Shown here: positions 41,017 to 51,963 of the stretch, in pieces
Layout: each line of letters opens with the position of its first letter
Position numbering within the stretch: the stretch's first letter is position 1
Assembly (NCBI GenBank): GCA_002842985.1
Contig: PHEQ01000003.1
Span: 283,356-347,355, forward strand
Source: Alphaproteobacteria bacterium HGW-Alphaproteobacteria-1
GTDB lineage: Bacteria; Pseudomonadota; Alphaproteobacteria; Rhodobacterales; Rhodobacteraceae
Reading direction: 5' to 3'
DNA length: 64,000 nucleotides
Position numbers and translations under genes: made by a program
Notes under the pieces: generated by a model
Told to the model about the DNA's origin: nothing
Database searches by the model: none
What the model saw: the letters and a program-made list of their open reading frames with translations, nothing else

Positions 41017-42945
41017 TCAGGCGCCTTTCGGCTCGACGAACATCCGGCCGCGCATCTCCATGTGGAGCGCGTGGCAGAACCACTGGCAGTAATACCAGTA
41101 AACGCCCGGTTTCGCAGCCTTGAAGGTGATCGAGGCGGTTTGGTTCGGCCCGATCTCCATGGCGACGCCGTGATCGCCCATGGTGAAGCCGTGGGTCAGG
41201 TCCTCGATATCGTCAAGGTTGGTGATGATCACCGTCACCTCGTCATCCTGACGGACGGTGAAGCTTTCCTTCGAGAAGTTGGGCGCCTGACTGCTCATGT
41301 AGACGCGCACCTTGTCGCCGTCGCGGATCACCGCGTCCATGTAATCGTCGATATCCACCCCGTCGGCCTCGGCCTGCGCGCGCGTAGCGGCCCAGGTCGG
41401 ATCGTTGCGGTCATAGACGTGCAGCGGGTTGACCACCGAGCGGTGCACGATGATCGAATCATGCGGCTCGGCGAAGGTGGGGCCATCATGGACCAGATCG
41501 AGCTTGTCGCCGTTGATGACGAAAAGCTGCTCGTTCTCGGGCTTGAGCGGTCCGACGTTGAGGAAGCGGTCCTTGGAGAACTTGTTCATCGAGATGAAGA
41601 ACTTGCCATCCGCCTCCAGTGTCTCGCCCATCGAGGTCGAGTTGTGGCCGGGCTGGTAATGCACGTCCGTCTTGGAGATGATCGGGCTGACGTTTTCGCC
41701 GTTATAGGCGCGGATCGCGCGCTCGATGTTCCAGAACACCACCTGGCTGTCGAGAAAGAGCGTGGTATAGCAATTGCCCTTGCCGTCGAACGCGGTGTGG
41801 AGCGGCCCAAGGCCCAGTTCCGGCTCGGCCACAACGGCGCTGCGCGGGTCGATGTCGCTTTCAAACAGCGCGTCAAGCTTGCGCACGTCGATCACCGAGA
41901 CCGTCGGCGAGAGCTTGCCGCCGATGCAAAGATGGATCTTGTCGGGCGCCATGTTGCAGCCGTGCGGGTTGTTGGGGATCGGGATGTAGCGGGTGTAGTT
42001 CTTGTTGGACCCCTTGCGCCCGTCGATCACCTTGACGCCGTTCTTGACCTCGTAATCGCCGGCGGCAAGGCCCGCCTCGATCTCGGCGAGGTTGAAGACG
42101 ACGACGTGATCAAGGTCGGACTCGGTCATCTCGCCAAGGTTCATCCCCATTTCCGAGTTGTAGGAAGTGGAGAAGGCCCATTTGCCCTCGTAGTCCGCAT
42201 CGGTGTTGTCAAGGTTGCCCGAGACCATCACCTGCCACGCCACTTCCATCGTGTCGGCATTGAGAGCGGTGTAGTAGTTCACGTATTGCGACGGATCGTC
42301 GAGGATCTTGCCGTCATTGACGATGGGCGTCTCGTCCTCGCCATTGGCAAAGACGTAATTGGTGCGCGGCCATTTCTGCGGGCGCAGACCGTGGATCGCC
42401 TTGGCGTTGGGGATCTCGGTGATCTTGTCGCATTTCATGATGTCGCAGCGCACCCGGGCGACGCGGGTATTGGCCTTGTCGTTCATGAACAGGAACCGGC
42501 CGTCATACTTGCCCTCGGTAAAGGACATGTGGACATGGTGCAGGTCGCCGTTGTCGTGCACCTTCTTGCCGTTCGCGGCGAGGAATGCCTTGGTCTGGTC
42601 GGTCATGCGCTCGCGGTGGATGGCGATCGATTCGTTGGTGGACCCCCAGCCGGTGGCCGAGCAGCGGTTGAAGACCGGCACGCGCATGAATTCGCGCATC
42701 GAGGGGATGCCGAGGATGCGCATTTCGCCGGTCTGACCCGAGGACCAGAAACCGTAATATTCGTCAAGCTCGCCCGGTGCGACGCTCGCCGCACCGGCGG
42801 CGGCCTTCGCGGGGGTCGCGCCCCCGATGGCGGCGGCCCCGCCGAGAAGCGCCGCGCCCCCGATGGAGCCAAGCGCGGCGGTCCCCGCCGTGGCCCCCAG
42901 AAGGCCCCTGCGGCTGATGCCGGATTTCAGGGTTTTGTCAGACAT
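41017..42945 (-). CDS. nosZ: Nitrous-oxide reductase, TAT-dependent
   Basis: [26 protein letters not shown] Tat signal; C-terminal [17 protein letters not shown] (CuA). Confidence 0.97.
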   Translation of the reverse strand: MSDKTLKSGISRRGLLGATAGTAALGSIGGAALLGGAAAIGGATPAKAAAGAASVAPGELDEYYGFWSSGQTGEMRILGIPSMREFMRVPVFNRCSATGWGSTNESIAIHRERMTDQTKAFLAANGKKVHDNGDLHHVHMSFTEGKYDGRFLFMNDKANTRVARVRCDIMKCDKITEIPNAKAIHGLRPQKWPRTNYVFANGEDETPIVNDGKILDDPSQYVNYYTALNADTMEVAWQVMVSGNLDNTDADYEGKWAFSTSYNSEMGMNLGEMTESDLDHVVVFNLAEIEAGLAAGDYEVKNGVKVIDGRKGSNKNYTRYIPIPNNPHGCNMAPDKIHLCIGGKLSPTVSVIDVRKLDALFESDIDPRSAVVAEPELGLGPLHTAFDGKGNCYTTLFLDSQVVFWNIERAIRAYNGENVSPIISKTDVHYQPGHNSTSMGETLEADGKFFISMNKFSKDRFLNVGPLKPENEQLFVINGDKLDLVHDGPTFAEPHDSIIVHRSVVNPLHVYDRNDPTWAATRAQAEADGVDIDDYMDAVIRDGDKVRVYMSSQAPNFSKESFTVRQDDEVTVIITNLDDIEDLTHGFTMGDHGVAMEIGPNQTASITFKAAKPGVYWYYCQWFCHALHMEMRGRMFVEPKGA

Positions 42946-45142
42946 TTGTTTTTCCTTTCTCAAGGTTGGGTTGGTTCGGGTGATTGGTCAGGACCCGGTC
43001 AAGCCCTGCCGCGCCTTTGGCAGCAGTGGCGCGACGCTTGAGCGTCTTGATAACAACCGGGCATCTGTCTTTTGACTGATACAGAACCTGGCAATGCAGG
43101 CAGTTCAGGCATTCGTTGGGGTTGATCTCGCCGGTGGGGTGGATCGCCTGCACGAAACATTCGTTGGCGCAGGTCTGGCACGGGTTGCCGCACTCGCGAT
43201 AGCGCCGCAGCCAGTCGAACATGCGCATCCGGGCGGGGATCGCCAGCGCGCCGCCAAGCGGGCACAGATAGCGGCAATAGAAGCGCTCGACGAAAAGGCC
43301 CGCGCCAAGCAGAACCAGCGCATAAAGGACGAAAGGCCAGGCGCGGTCGAACTTGAGCACGATGGCGGTCTTGAACGGCTCGACCTCAGCCAGATGTTCG
43401 GCCTGCTCGATCGAGGCGAGCGAGACGCCGAAGAGACCCAGAAAGAGGATGTATTTCACCGCCCAGAGCCGTTCATGCAGACCCCAGGGCAGGGTCCATT
43501 GCGGCACGCGAAACCGCCGCGCGATCTGGTTGGTCAGTTCCTGCAAGGCACCGAACGGGCACAGCCAGCCGCAATAGGCGCCGCGCCCCCAGAAAATGAG
43601 CGAGGCGGCAATCGAGAACCACAGGATGAAGGTCAGCGGATCAAGCAGGAAAGCCGACCATGTGAACCCCTCCTTGAGCGAGGCGGCCAGCGCCATGATG
43701 TTGACGACCGAGAGTTGCGCATTGGCATACCAGCCGAGGAACACCAGCGTCACAGTAAGGAAACCCATGCGGAACCAGTAAAAGGCCCGTTCCGATACGG
43801 TGGCATAGGTCTGGAAGAAGAACGCGCCCGTCAGCACCAGCAGCATCACGCCTAGCCCGGTGATTTCAGGCGTCTTGTCACGCCAGATCCGTTGCCAAAG
43901 TGCGGTCATCGCGGCGTTTTCATTTTCTTCGATGGCCAGCGGCGCGGGGGCCTTGGCGGCGGGCGGTGCGGGCAGGTCGCGCAGCAGATGCGCGGGCGGC
44001 TGCCAGCCGCTCTCGAAGGTGGTATAGACCCGCTCCAGCGCGCCCACATCGCGGCCCACCAGCAGTTGCAGGCGCCACGGCTGTGCCGGGTCAAAGCCGC
44101 TGTCGGCGGGGATGCGGAACATGTCCTGTTCGCGGAAGCGCGGCGCGCCGGCGACGGTCAGATCGCCCACCCGCCGATGGTCGCGGTCACGGAACCGGAT
44201 CGCCATATCGCCTTGAATCAGCTGGATGCGGTCAAAGATCCCGCCGCGCACATAGCCTGATCCCTTGAAGGAATAGCGCCCCAGGCCCATCAGCATCAGC
44301 ACATGGTCGCCCTCGCCCGCCCAGTCGCGCATGGTGTCGTATTCGCGTTCCAGCAACAGCGCGCGCCCGATGGCCGGGATGCTGGGCAGCGTGGTGTAAA
44401 GCTCGATGAAATTATCGGTCTCGGGCCCCTCTTCGGGCACGTCAAGCGCGCGCGCATCGCCCAGCCCGGCAAAGGCGGCGTTGACCTCGGCCACGCTCAG
44501 CACCATGCGCCGCACGGTGCCGTCGCCCGCAAGCGTCTCCCAGTCGCCAGCCACCTCGGCCTCGGGGTCGATCTCGACACGGGGGGCTTCGGGCACCGCC
44601 GTCTGCCCAAGCCCGCCCAGATCGAGCGCGCGCGCCACCCTGAGCGACGAGCGCAGGATCGAATCGTCGATCACCATGATGGTGACCGTCACGCCCGAGA
44701 TGATTTCGAGCGGATGCTCGGCCTCGCCGCGCGCCTCGGCGGCGATGTCGCGGCCCTTGAACCCGGCAGTGAGCTTGGCGATGCGTGCCTCTGGGATGCC
44801 GATAAGGACGATCGGCTCGGAATGCTGCATGAGCCGCACGCCCTGCACCACGGCGGCCTCGTCGAGCGCGATCAGGATATGGATGGGCTTGCCCGAATAG
44901 CCGGTGGTGCCCACGAAATCGGAATTGACGAAGGCGTAACCGACCGTCTCGCCGCCCCGGAGCACCGGTGCCGCGGCCAGATCGGGCAGGGGGGCGCCAT
45001 AGCCGTCGGCCCCCTCGAACAGCTCCGAGGCGGGGACTTCGGCCAGAAAACGGGTGAGAAGGCGGTGATCGGTCTGCGCCAATGCGGCGCGCGGCAGGGC
45101 CAGTCCGATCAGCACAATAAGAAGGAAAGCGAGTCGGTGCAT
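42938..45142 (-). CDS. nosR: NosR regulatory/electron-transfer membrane protein
   Basis: 735 codons; FMN-binding-type N-terminus; [12 protein letters not shown]; ferredoxin-like cysteine clusters [12 protein letters not shown] / [10 protein letters not shown]. Confidence 0.96.
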   Translation of the reverse strand: MHRLAFLLIVLIGLALPRAALAQTDHRLLTRFLAEVPASELFEGADGYGAPLPDLAAAPVLRGGETVGYAFVNSDFVGTTGYSGKPIHILIALDEAAVVQGVRLMQHSEPIVLIGIPEARIAKLTAGFKGRDIAAEARGEAEHPLEIISGVTVTIMVIDDSILRSSLRVARALDLGGLGQTAVPEAPRVEIDPEAEVAGDWETLAGDGTVRRMVLSVAEVNAAFAGLGDARALDVPEEGPETDNFIELYTTLPSIPAIGRALLLEREYDTMRDWAGEGDHVLMLMGLGRYSFKGSGYVRGGIFDRIQLIQGDMAIRFRDRDHRRVGDLTVAGAPRFREQDMFRIPADSGFDPAQPWRLQLLVGRDVGALERVYTTFESGWQPPAHLLRDLPAPPAAKAPAPLAIEENENAAMTALWQRIWRDKTPEITGLGVMLLVLTGAFFFQTYATVSERAFYWFRMGFLTVTLVFLGWYANAQLSVVNIMALAASLKEGFTWSAFLLDPLTFILWFSIAASLIFWGRGAYCGWLCPFGALQELTNQIARRFRVPQWTLPWGLHERLWAVKYILFLGLFGVSLASIEQAEHLAEVEPFKTAIVLKFDRAWPFVLYALVLLGAGLFVERFYCRYLCPLGGALAIPARMRMFDWLRRYRECGNPCQTCANECFVQAIHPTGEINPNECLNCLHCQVLYQSKDRCPVVIKTLKRRATAAKGAAGLDRVLTNHPNQPNLEKGKTNV

Positions 45143-45144
45143 GA

Positions 45145-45495
45145 TCAGAGGGTCCGTGCCGGGGGGCCACGCGGGGCCGGGAAAAGGGCAGCGCGCGCGG
45201 GCAGAACCGCAGAGCGCGGGGATAGGATTGCGCCTGACGCGCGCAAAGCGGGGCGGGGAAGGCTGATAATGTCGGGCAGAAGCGCCGGGGTAGGGCCGCA
45301 GGCAACGCAGCAGAGCGCGCAATCTTCCTCGGTCTCGACGGGTTGGCCATCAAGGCCAACGCGGATCACATGCTCGGCCCCGTCGGCGCAGATCACCATC
45401 TCCAGCCCCGCCGCCTGACCGGGCAGCGGCAGGCTGCCGGTCGCCAGACCGGGCAGAAGGCAGAGAAGCCAAAGGAATCGCAGGAGCGGTTTCAT
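45145..45495 (-). CDS. nosC: NosC-like small secreted Cys-rich protein, first gene of the nos operon
   Basis: MKPLLRFLWLLCLLPGLATGSLPLPGQAAG...EEDCALCCVACG; position matches nosC of Paracoccus-type nosCRZDFYLX. Confidence 0.65.
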   Translation of the reverse strand: MKPLLRFLWLLCLLPGLATGSLPLPGQAAGLEMVICADGAEHVIRVGLDGQPVETEEDCALCCVACGPTPALLPDIISLPRPALRASGAILSPRSAVLPARAALFPAPRGPPARTL

Positions 45496-45501
45496 GGGGT
45501 C

Positions 45502-45507
45502 AGTATC
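45502..45507 (-). promoter_or_regulatory. Candidate -10 hexamer of the nosC promoter
   Basis: GATACT, 22 nt after the FNR-type box and 7 nt before the A of the nosC ATG. Confidence 0.45.
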
Positions 45508-45529
45508 GTGGCTCTGCGCGCGCCCGGCC

Positions 45530-45543
45530 TTGATGTTGATCAA
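45530..45543. promoter_or_regulatory. Perfect FNR-type box upstream of nosCRZDFYLX
   Basis: TTGATGTTGATCAA matches TTGAT-N4-ATCAA exactly. Confidence 0.85.
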
Positions 45544-45550
45544 TCGGGAT

Positions 45551-45844
45551 TCATGATTTTGCGGCAGCTCTTTTCGGCCCTGCCGCCGCCTCGTCGAGCA
45601 GCCCGCGCACCCAGCGGCCGCAAAGCCACGCCGCGGGCACACCCAAGGGCACCGACAGCCACAGCGCCAGCACCGGCGGCAGCGCGGCGAACCCGGTCTT
45701 GTGCGCGATCAGCCCCGCCAGAAAGAGGTTGATCGCCACGGCGGGGGCCGCGAAGGGATAGAGCAGCACGGCGAGTTTCCACACCGGCCAGCGCCCCGGT
45801 TCAGTGGGATGTGCCCTCGGCGAAGGTGATCTTGTTCCAGACAT
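45551..45844 (-). CDS. Small two-TM membrane protein, unknown function
   Basis: 97 aa, VWKLAVLLYPFAAPAVAINLFLAGLIAHKTGFAALPPVLALWLSVPLGVPAAWLCG; overlaps nirN 3' end; true start may be the internal GTG. Confidence 0.6.
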   Translation of the reverse strand: MSGTRSPSPRAHPTEPGRWPVWKLAVLLYPFAAPAVAINLFLAGLIAHKTGFAALPPVLALWLSVPLGVPAAWLCGRWVRGLLDEAAAGPKRAAAKS

Positions 45845-47354
45845 TGTATTTCCCCGAAGGTTTGCGCATCGGCAGCCGGGTCACCTCGGTCAGCGTCTCG
45901 GCGTCGTAGACGATCACCGCGCCGTCATCCTCCCAGATCGACACAAGCGCGTGCCGCCCGTCGCGGGTGAATTCGGTATGGGCCACGGTCTGCCCCGGCG
46001 CGGGGCGCAGCGTGCGCACGATTTCCAGCGTCTGCTTGTCGATCACATGCATCGCGTCCTTGTTGGGGCCAAAGAACACATCGGCCCAGACATAACGGCT
46101 GTTGGGATGCGAGCGCATGAAGAAACCCGGCCCGTCGGTTTCGATCCGCTTGACGGTTTTCCATGTGGTCATGTCGATGAAAGAGATCATTCCCTCTTTC
46201 AGATGCGGCGTCGCCATGATCCTTGTGCCGTTCCAGTCCCAGGTGATCCCCGATCCCAGATGGGGCATACCCGGCAGGTCGATTTCGGCCAGTTTGTGAC
46301 CATAGGTGAGGTCGATCACCAGCGCGGTTTCGGTTGCGCGCGAGGCGCCGATCACATGCTCGTAATTCTGGTCGAAGAAGAAGTCGTCGAGGATCTGCTC
46401 TACCCCCATCTTGCGCACCGGAAAGCGGCGGGCGATCTCGGGCGGGCCTTCGACGCGGGTATCATGGACCCAGCCGGTATGGGGCGGGGTGTCGGAGGTA
46501 GAGATTTCCCAGACCTCGGGAATGTCCTTGAGCGCCAGCACGAAGCTTTCGCGCGGGGGGGCCTGATAGACCGCCGAGACGCGACTCGGCGTGCCGTCGC
46601 GGCCCCTGATCTCGATCACCTTTTCGGGCAGGAGCGTTGCCGCGTCGAGAATGGTCAGCGTCATCGGCAGGTAATTCGCCACGGCAAGCCATTTGCCATC
46701 GGCGCTGATCGCGATGTTGCGCGCGTTGAGGCCGGCGCGGATGCGCCCCATCTCGGTCAGGCCCCAGATGTCGTATTTCTGCACCCAGCCATCGCGCGAG
46801 ACCACATAGACCAGCCGCCCGTCGGGGCTGAATTTCGGCCCGCCATGCACCGCAAAGGGTGTCTCGAACCGCGCCAGCACGGCGAATGTGTCGCCGTCGA
46901 GCACCGAGATATGGCTGTCGGCGATTTCAACCGCCAGCGTCACGTTCATCGGGTCGGCGCTGAAAACCGGCTTGGTGGCGGGGATATGATCGGCGTTGAA
47001 GCTGCGCGTGGCCAGCATCTCGGCCATGCCCCAGTGCGGCGTCTCCGAGAGCGGCTCCTGAACATGGGCGGCGATGGCGGCAATTTCGTCGGCGCTCAGC
47101 ACCTCGGCAAAGCCCGGCATCTGCGTGGCAGGGCGGCCATGGGCGATCACCGCCTCGAGCTGCGGCCCGCCGATGCGCCCCAGTGTCTGCGGGATGAGCG
47201 CGGGGCCGGTGCCGCCAAGCCGCGTCTCGGCATGGCAGGCGGCGCAATGCGTGGCATAAAGCGCGGCACCGTCGGGCGCGGCACTCGCGGGGGCGGCAAA
47301 CAGGAGGGTAGCGACAAGCGCCGCGCACTCAGAAGAAACGATGCGCCGGATCAT
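45801..47354 (-). CDS. nirN: NirN, dihydro-heme d1 dehydrogenase-type cytochrome
   Basis: N-terminal CAACH heme c; d1-type beta-propeller; nirS-like; adjacent to nirJ. Confidence 0.9.
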   Translation of the reverse strand: MIRRIVSSECAALVATLLFAAPASAAPDGAALYATHCAACHAETRLGGTGPALIPQTLGRIGGPQLEAVIAHGRPATQMPGFAEVLSADEIAAIAAHVQEPLSETPHWGMAEMLATRSFNADHIPATKPVFSADPMNVTLAVEIADSHISVLDGDTFAVLARFETPFAVHGGPKFSPDGRLVYVVSRDGWVQKYDIWGLTEMGRIRAGLNARNIAISADGKWLAVANYLPMTLTILDAATLLPEKVIEIRGRDGTPSRVSAVYQAPPRESFVLALKDIPEVWEISTSDTPPHTGWVHDTRVEGPPEIARRFPVRKMGVEQILDDFFFDQNYEHVIGASRATETALVIDLTYGHKLAEIDLPGMPHLGSGITWDWNGTRIMATPHLKEGMISFIDMTTWKTVKRIETDGPGFFMRSHPNSRYVWADVFFGPNKDAMHVIDKQTLEIVRTLRPAPGQTVAHTEFTRDGRHALVSIWEDDGAVIVYDAETLTEVTRLPMRKPSGKYNVWNKITFAEGTSH

Positions 47355-48540
47355 GGCTTTTCCCCCGGAATGGCGTGACGGTGAGGCGGGCCGCGTCGTT
47401 GCTCAGGCCGATTTCCTCGGCGCTGAGATAACAGGCCGGATCCTCGGCCCAGGGATCGCCCGAGACCTGAAGCGCGCGGATACGCGTGTTGCCGCCGCAG
47501 ATCGCCTGATGCGCGCAGGCCCCGCAGCGGCCTTTGAGCGGTCGCGGGCGGGTGCGCAGAGCGGCCAGCATCGGATCGTCCCCGGTCCAGATTTCGGAAA
47601 AGGGGCGCTCCTTGACCGACCCCACGGTGTAATCCGACCAGTAGGTGTCGGGATGCACGCGGCCCTGTGTGTCGATATTGGCCACGCCCAGACCGCTGGA
47701 ATTGCCGCCCCAGGCGGCCAGGTGGGCGCGCAGATGCGCCAGTCTGGCGGCATCGAAATGCCGTTCGGCCCAGTGCAGGAAATAGACCGCGTCGGCGTCG
47801 TTGTTGCCGGTCACGATGTCGAGCGGCTGATCCTCGGCCACCGCCACCCAGGCGCGGTCAATCAGGTGATCGAGCGCCACGCGGGTATGGCGATGCTGCG
47901 CATCCTCGCCGCGATGCTTGTCGCCGCGCCCGGCATAGACGAGATGCGAGAGATAGAACTTGTCCACCCCTTCGGCGTCGCACAGGTCGAGCATGTCGGG
48001 CAGGGTATGGGCATTGTCGCGCGTGAGGGTAAAGCGCAGCCCGACCTTGACGCCGCGCGCCTTGCACGCCCGCACACCGGCCAGCGCCGCCTCAAAAGCG
48101 CCATCGACGCCACGGAACCAGTCATTCACCCCGCCGATCCCGTCAAGCGAGATGCCCACGTAATCGAATTCGAGCGCGGCGATGCGGTCGATATTCTCGG
48201 CCAGCCGCGTGCCGTTGGTCGAGAGCGCGAGATACCGGAAATCGAGCGCGCGGGCACGTTCCGCCAGGTCGAAGAAATCGAAGCGCGACAGCGGCTCGCC
48301 GCCCGAGAGGATCAGCGCGGGCACCTTGAAGGCAGCCAGATCGTCGAGCACATCCATCGCCTCGCCATGGCTCAGCTCGCCGGGAAAGGAGATGTCGGCA
48401 GAGGTGGTGTAGCAATGCCGACAGCGCAGGTTGCAGCGGCGGGTCAGGTTCCAGATCACCACCGGCCGCACCGTGCCCATACGGCTGCGGACGGGGCTGG
48501 GGTTCACCAGCTCGCGCATATATTGGGTCAGACGAAACAT
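47329..48540 (-). CDS. nirJ: Heme d1 biosynthesis radical SAM protein NirJ
   Basis: [20 protein letters not shown] (CxxxCxxC); C-terminal [18 protein letters not shown]. Confidence 0.95.
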   Translation of the reverse strand: MFRLTQYMRELVNPSPVRSRMGTVRPVVIWNLTRRCNLRCRHCYTTSADISFPGELSHGEAMDVLDDLAAFKVPALILSGGEPLSRFDFFDLAERARALDFRYLALSTNGTRLAENIDRIAALEFDYVGISLDGIGGVNDWFRGVDGAFEAALAGVRACKARGVKVGLRFTLTRDNAHTLPDMLDLCDAEGVDKFYLSHLVYAGRGDKHRGEDAQHRHTRVALDHLIDRAWVAVAEDQPLDIVTGNNDADAVYFLHWAERHFDAARLAHLRAHLAAWGGNSSGLGVANIDTQGRVHPDTYWSDYTVGSVKERPFSEIWTGDDPMLAALRTRPRPLKGRCGACAHQAICGGNTRIRALQVSGDPWAEDPACYLSAEEIGLSNDAARLTVTPFRGKSHDPAHRFF

Positions 48541-48543
48541 GGC

Positions 48544-49029
48544 TCAGCCCTCCGGCCTCAGGCGCATCCCGGTCTTTTTCAGGATGCGGGTGGAATAGAG
48601 AATGTCATGGCGCGCGCAGGCCGCGCCGAGAATATCCGCCACCTCGGCGCGATGCGCCTCGACGGTGGCGCGGTCCGGCCCGTGCAGCATGGCAAAAAGG
48701 TTGTAGGGCCAGAGCGGCAGGGCGCGCGGGCGCAGATAACAATGCGACACGAACGACAGCGCGCCAACGACCTCGCCAAGCGCCTCGGCGCGGTCGTCGG
48801 CCACGTCCCAGACGCTCATCCCGTTGGCCTGCATCCCCAGCGCATAGTGGTTCGGGGCCAGTGCCACGCGCCGGACGATGCCGCTGTCGCGCATGGCGCC
48901 CAGCCGCGCGATCACCTCGGCCTCAGGCAGGCCAAGCCAGCCCGCCACCTCGGCATAGGGCTCGGCCACAAGCGGCAGGCCCGCCTGTGTCGCGGCGATG
49001 ATCCGGCGGTCGGTGGCGTCGATGCTCAT
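48544..49029 (-). CDS. nirH: Siroheme decarboxylase subunit NirH (Lrp-like)
   Basis: MSIDATDRRIIAATQAGLPLVAEPYAEVAGWLGLPEAEVIARL. Confidence 0.85.
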   Translation of the reverse strand: MSIDATDRRIIAATQAGLPLVAEPYAEVAGWLGLPEAEVIARLGAMRDSGIVRRVALAPNHYALGMQANGMSVWDVADDRAEALGEVVGALSFVSHCYLRPRALPLWPYNLFAMLHGPDRATVEAHRAEVADILGAACARHDILYSTRILKKTGMRLRPEG

Positions 49030-49499
49030 GCCTCTACCCTGAAGCCGATGAAGAACTCCCGCAGCTTGGGAAACCGCAGGACGCAAAGCCCGGTCTCGCG
49101 CTCGATCCGGGCGGCCGTCCGCTCGATCCCCTCGCGGGTCTCGCAGGCCAGCACGAACCACATGTTGAGCCGGTGCGCGCGTTCATAATTATGCGCCACC
49201 TCCGGATGGGCATTGACCAAAGTCACGACCTCTTCGAAACGCGCCTCCGGCACCTCCATGGCGCAGAGGCAAAAGGCCCCGCCCATGGCTTCGGCGTCGA
49301 AGAACGGGCCAAAGCGGGTGACCGCGCCGATCTCGCGCAGATGCGCCAGCCGCTCGGTCAGTTCCGCGCCGCTCAGGCCAAGGGGGGCGGCGGCCTGCGT
49401 GAACGGGTCATGGGCAATTGGAAAGCCGTCTTGCAGCGCGTTGAGGATCGCGCGGTCCGTGGCGTCAAGCGCCTCGGGGGGAAGCGCCGCGCGTCTCAT
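49026..49499 (-). CDS. nirG: Siroheme decarboxylase subunit NirG (Lrp-like)
   Basis: MRRAALPPEALDATDRAILNALQDGFPIAHDPFTQAAAPLGL...; 4-nt overlap with nirH. Confidence 0.85.
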   Translation of the reverse strand: MRRAALPPEALDATDRAILNALQDGFPIAHDPFTQAAAPLGLSGAELTERLAHLREIGAVTRFGPFFDAEAMGGAFCLCAMEVPEARFEEVVTLVNAHPEVAHNYERAHRLNMWFVLACETREGIERTAARIERETGLCVLRFPKLREFFIGFRVEA

Positions 49500-50482
49500 G
49501 CCGCCTCGGACGGCAGAAGCCGCGCGCCGGTTTGCTTGAAGCAGCGTTGCGAGAACAGCACCTGATGGGGGGCGCCGCGCAGGTCGGGCAGGGCGCGGGC
49601 GGTGCTGAGAACGGCCATCGCCTCGGGGCGGCTGCGCCCGTGGATCATGCAAAAGAGGCCATAGGGCCAGACCCCCGGCACGGTGCGGCGCTGATAGCAC
49701 AGCGTCACGCCGGGATGCGCGGCAAGCGCGCGGCCCGCCGCCTCCATCCGCGCCTCCGGCAGATCGAACGTGACCATGGCATTGGCGGCCCAGCCAAGCG
49801 AGCGATGGCGCACGATCACGCCCAGCCGGGTGAGAATGCCCGCCGTCAGCAGCGCGGCGATGCGCGCGATCACCGCCGCCTCGGTCATCCCCAGATCGCG
49901 CGCGGCGGCGGCATAGGGCGCGGGCACCAGCGGCAGGCCTTGCGACAGCAGGTGCAGAAGCGGGTGGTCGCCCTCTTGCAGCGCCGCGCGGTCCACCACG
50001 ACTGCGCGCCGTGGCGCGGGCCGCCCACCCTGAAGCGGAAAGCCGAGGTCGATGTTGAAAGGGCGCACAAGGCGCAGGTCAAGGACCGGCTGCCCGGTGC
50101 GGTCCGCGATGCGGTCAAGCGTGGCCTGCAAGGTGGCCCCGTCCGCCGCTGTCGCCACGAACCACAGGTTCAAGGCGTGCTCGCGCTGATAGCTGTGGTT
50201 GACCCCCGGTTCCTGCCCGACGATGGCGGCGACCTCTTCGAGTTGCTCTGCCGGAACGCCAAGTGCTGCGAGTGTCGAGGCACCGGCGGTGTTGGGCCGC
50301 ACCGTGGCTCCGACACGGGCGATCTTGCCCTGCTCGGCAAGGCGCGCCAGACGCTCGATCACATCGACCTCGGTCAGCCCGAGCAGATCGGCCAGCACCG
50401 CAAAGGGGCGCGGCACCAGCGGCAGGTCGCGCTGAAAGCGGTCGAGAAGGGCGGTGTCGCGGGGGTCGAGACGGGCGGGCAT
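49496..50482 (-). CDS. Fused siroheme decarboxylase NirDL
   Basis: 328 aa with two consecutive Lrp/AsnC-like halves (MPARLDPRDTALLDRFQRDLPLVPRPF... and ...LLHLLSQGLPLVPAPYAAAARDLGMTE). Confidence 0.88.
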   Translation of the reverse strand: MPARLDPRDTALLDRFQRDLPLVPRPFAVLADLLGLTEVDVIERLARLAEQGKIARVGATVRPNTAGASTLAALGVPAEQLEEVAAIVGQEPGVNHSYQREHALNLWFVATAADGATLQATLDRIADRTGQPVLDLRLVRPFNIDLGFPLQGGRPAPRRAVVVDRAALQEGDHPLLHLLSQGLPLVPAPYAAAARDLGMTEAAVIARIAALLTAGILTRLGVIVRHRSLGWAANAMVTFDLPEARMEAAGRALAAHPGVTLCYQRRTVPGVWPYGLFCMIHGRSRPEAMAVLSTARALPDLRGAPHQVLFSQRCFKQTGARLLPSEAA

Positions 50483-50485
50483 GGT

Positions 50486-51640
50486 CTATAGCCCCGTGCG
50501 ATGCGCGCGCGCGGTAAAGAAGATGCCAGAGGGGCTTTGCGCCTCCAGTTCCGCCTTTACCGTGCGGGAATGGGTGTCATAGATGAATACCCGGTTGCCA
50601 TCGCGCGAACTGACCCAAAGCTCATGCCCGCGCGGGCTGAACTCCATGTGCAGCACGGCGGCGCCGGGTGTGAGGGTCGTCACCACCTCATGCGTGCGGC
50701 TGTCGATCACCTGAAGCGTGTCGTTATGCGGCAGGGCGAAATTCACCCAGACATAGGGGCTGCCGGGTTGCGCCACGGCAAAGATCGGCTGGCCATGCAG
50801 CGCCGTGCGACCGACCTGCGCAAGTGTCGCGCGCTCCACCCAGAGAAGCGCGTGCTGCCCCACGGCAGGCAGCGCGAACTGCCCCTCGGTCAACGCCCAG
50901 CCTTGCAGGTGGGGCATCTTGTAGACCGGCATTTCCGCGTCCTCGCGGCCGTAATCGTCAAGGAACCGCACCGGTTCGGGCGTGTCCTGCCACATGTCGA
51001 ACAGCGTCAGGCCCTTTTCGCCGAACAGCCCCACGATGTAGTGCCGCCCGTCGCCCGAGAGCACCGCGTCATAGGGATTGAGGCCCGCATGGCCCAGATC
51101 GGTGATGACCGGCGCGGCCCCCGACAGATCGGCCAGCCAGACCGTTCCCGTTTCCCACACGGTCCAGGCAAAGCGGCGGTTCGGCAGATCGACAAGGCCC
51201 ACGGTCTTGCCGCCCGAGGGGATGTCGGCCACCAGTTCCAGCGTTGCGGCGTCGAAGATGCGCACGCCGCCCGGCTCGTAATTCGAGACCGCCACCAGCG
51301 CACCATCGTCCGAGATCGCGCCGCCGATGGAATTGCCGGCCTGCATGACGCGGGCCTTGATGCGGCCCTCCAGCATGTCCACCTGCGTCAACCCGCCGTC
51401 GCGGCCAAAGACATAGGCATGACGCTCGTCGGGCGAGAAGGTCACCGAGGCGTGGCTGAGATCGCCCAGGCCATCGATGCGCGCAAGGGTTTCATGCGCC
51501 ATCCGGTCCACCAGCAGGACCGACCCGGTGGCGCGCTCGACGATCAGGCCCAGTCCGCCAGTGGCGCGGGGCTCGGTGGCCGCGGCGGGCATGGCCAGCA
51601 CCAGCAGGGCAAGCGTTGCGGCGGCAAGGAAACGGATCAT
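50486..51640 (-). CDS. nirF: NirF, heme d1 biosynthesis protein
   Basis: MIRFLAAATLALLVLAMPAAATEPRATGGLGLIVERATGSVLLVDR; beta-propeller without CxxCH. Confidence 0.92.
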   Translation of the reverse strand: MIRFLAAATLALLVLAMPAAATEPRATGGLGLIVERATGSVLLVDRMAHETLARIDGLGDLSHASVTFSPDERHAYVFGRDGGLTQVDMLEGRIKARVMQAGNSIGGAISDDGALVAVSNYEPGGVRIFDAATLELVADIPSGGKTVGLVDLPNRRFAWTVWETGTVWLADLSGAAPVITDLGHAGLNPYDAVLSGDGRHYIVGLFGEKGLTLFDMWQDTPEPVRFLDDYGREDAEMPVYKMPHLQGWALTEGQFALPAVGQHALLWVERATLAQVGRTALHGQPIFAVAQPGSPYVWVNFALPHNDTLQVIDSRTHEVVTTLTPGAAVLHMEFSPRGHELWVSSRDGNRVFIYDTHSRTVKAELEAQSPSGIFFTARAHRTGL

Positions 51641-51963
51641 TGCGCTGGCTCCTTGAGAAGGTATTCGGCCATCCACAGCGCCTCGGCCTCGGTCAGAAGC
51701 GCGCGCCAGGGCGGCATGGCGGTGCCGGGGATGCCGTCGAGGATGATTGCCGCCAGCGCCTCGGGCGCGGCATGGGCAAGCGCCTCGCGCGTCAACGGGC
51801 TGCCCAGCCCGCCCTTGCGCACCAGCCCGTGACAAGAGCCGCAATCCTGAACCACGACATGTTCAAGCGCGGCGGCGCGCGCGGCGCTGATCTCGGCCGT
51901 GGCAGGGGCAGTGCCAAGCCCCGCCAAGGCAACACCAAGGCAGAGGGCGGCCGCGTTATGCAT
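51637..51963 (-). CDS. nirC: NirC, small mono-heme cytochrome c
   Basis: 108 aa, signal peptide, CGSCH; between nirE and nirF. Confidence 0.88.
   Translation of the reverse strand: MHNAAALCLGVALAGLGTAPATAEISAARAAALEHVVVQDCGSCHGLVRKGGLGSPLTREALAHAAPEALAAIILDGIPGTAMPPWRALLTEAEALWMAEYLLKEPAQ

Noticed and set aside
41062-43041. 659-aa plus-strand ORF antisense to nosZ
   Set aside because: Shadow ORF; the nosZ reading is unambiguous on the other strand.
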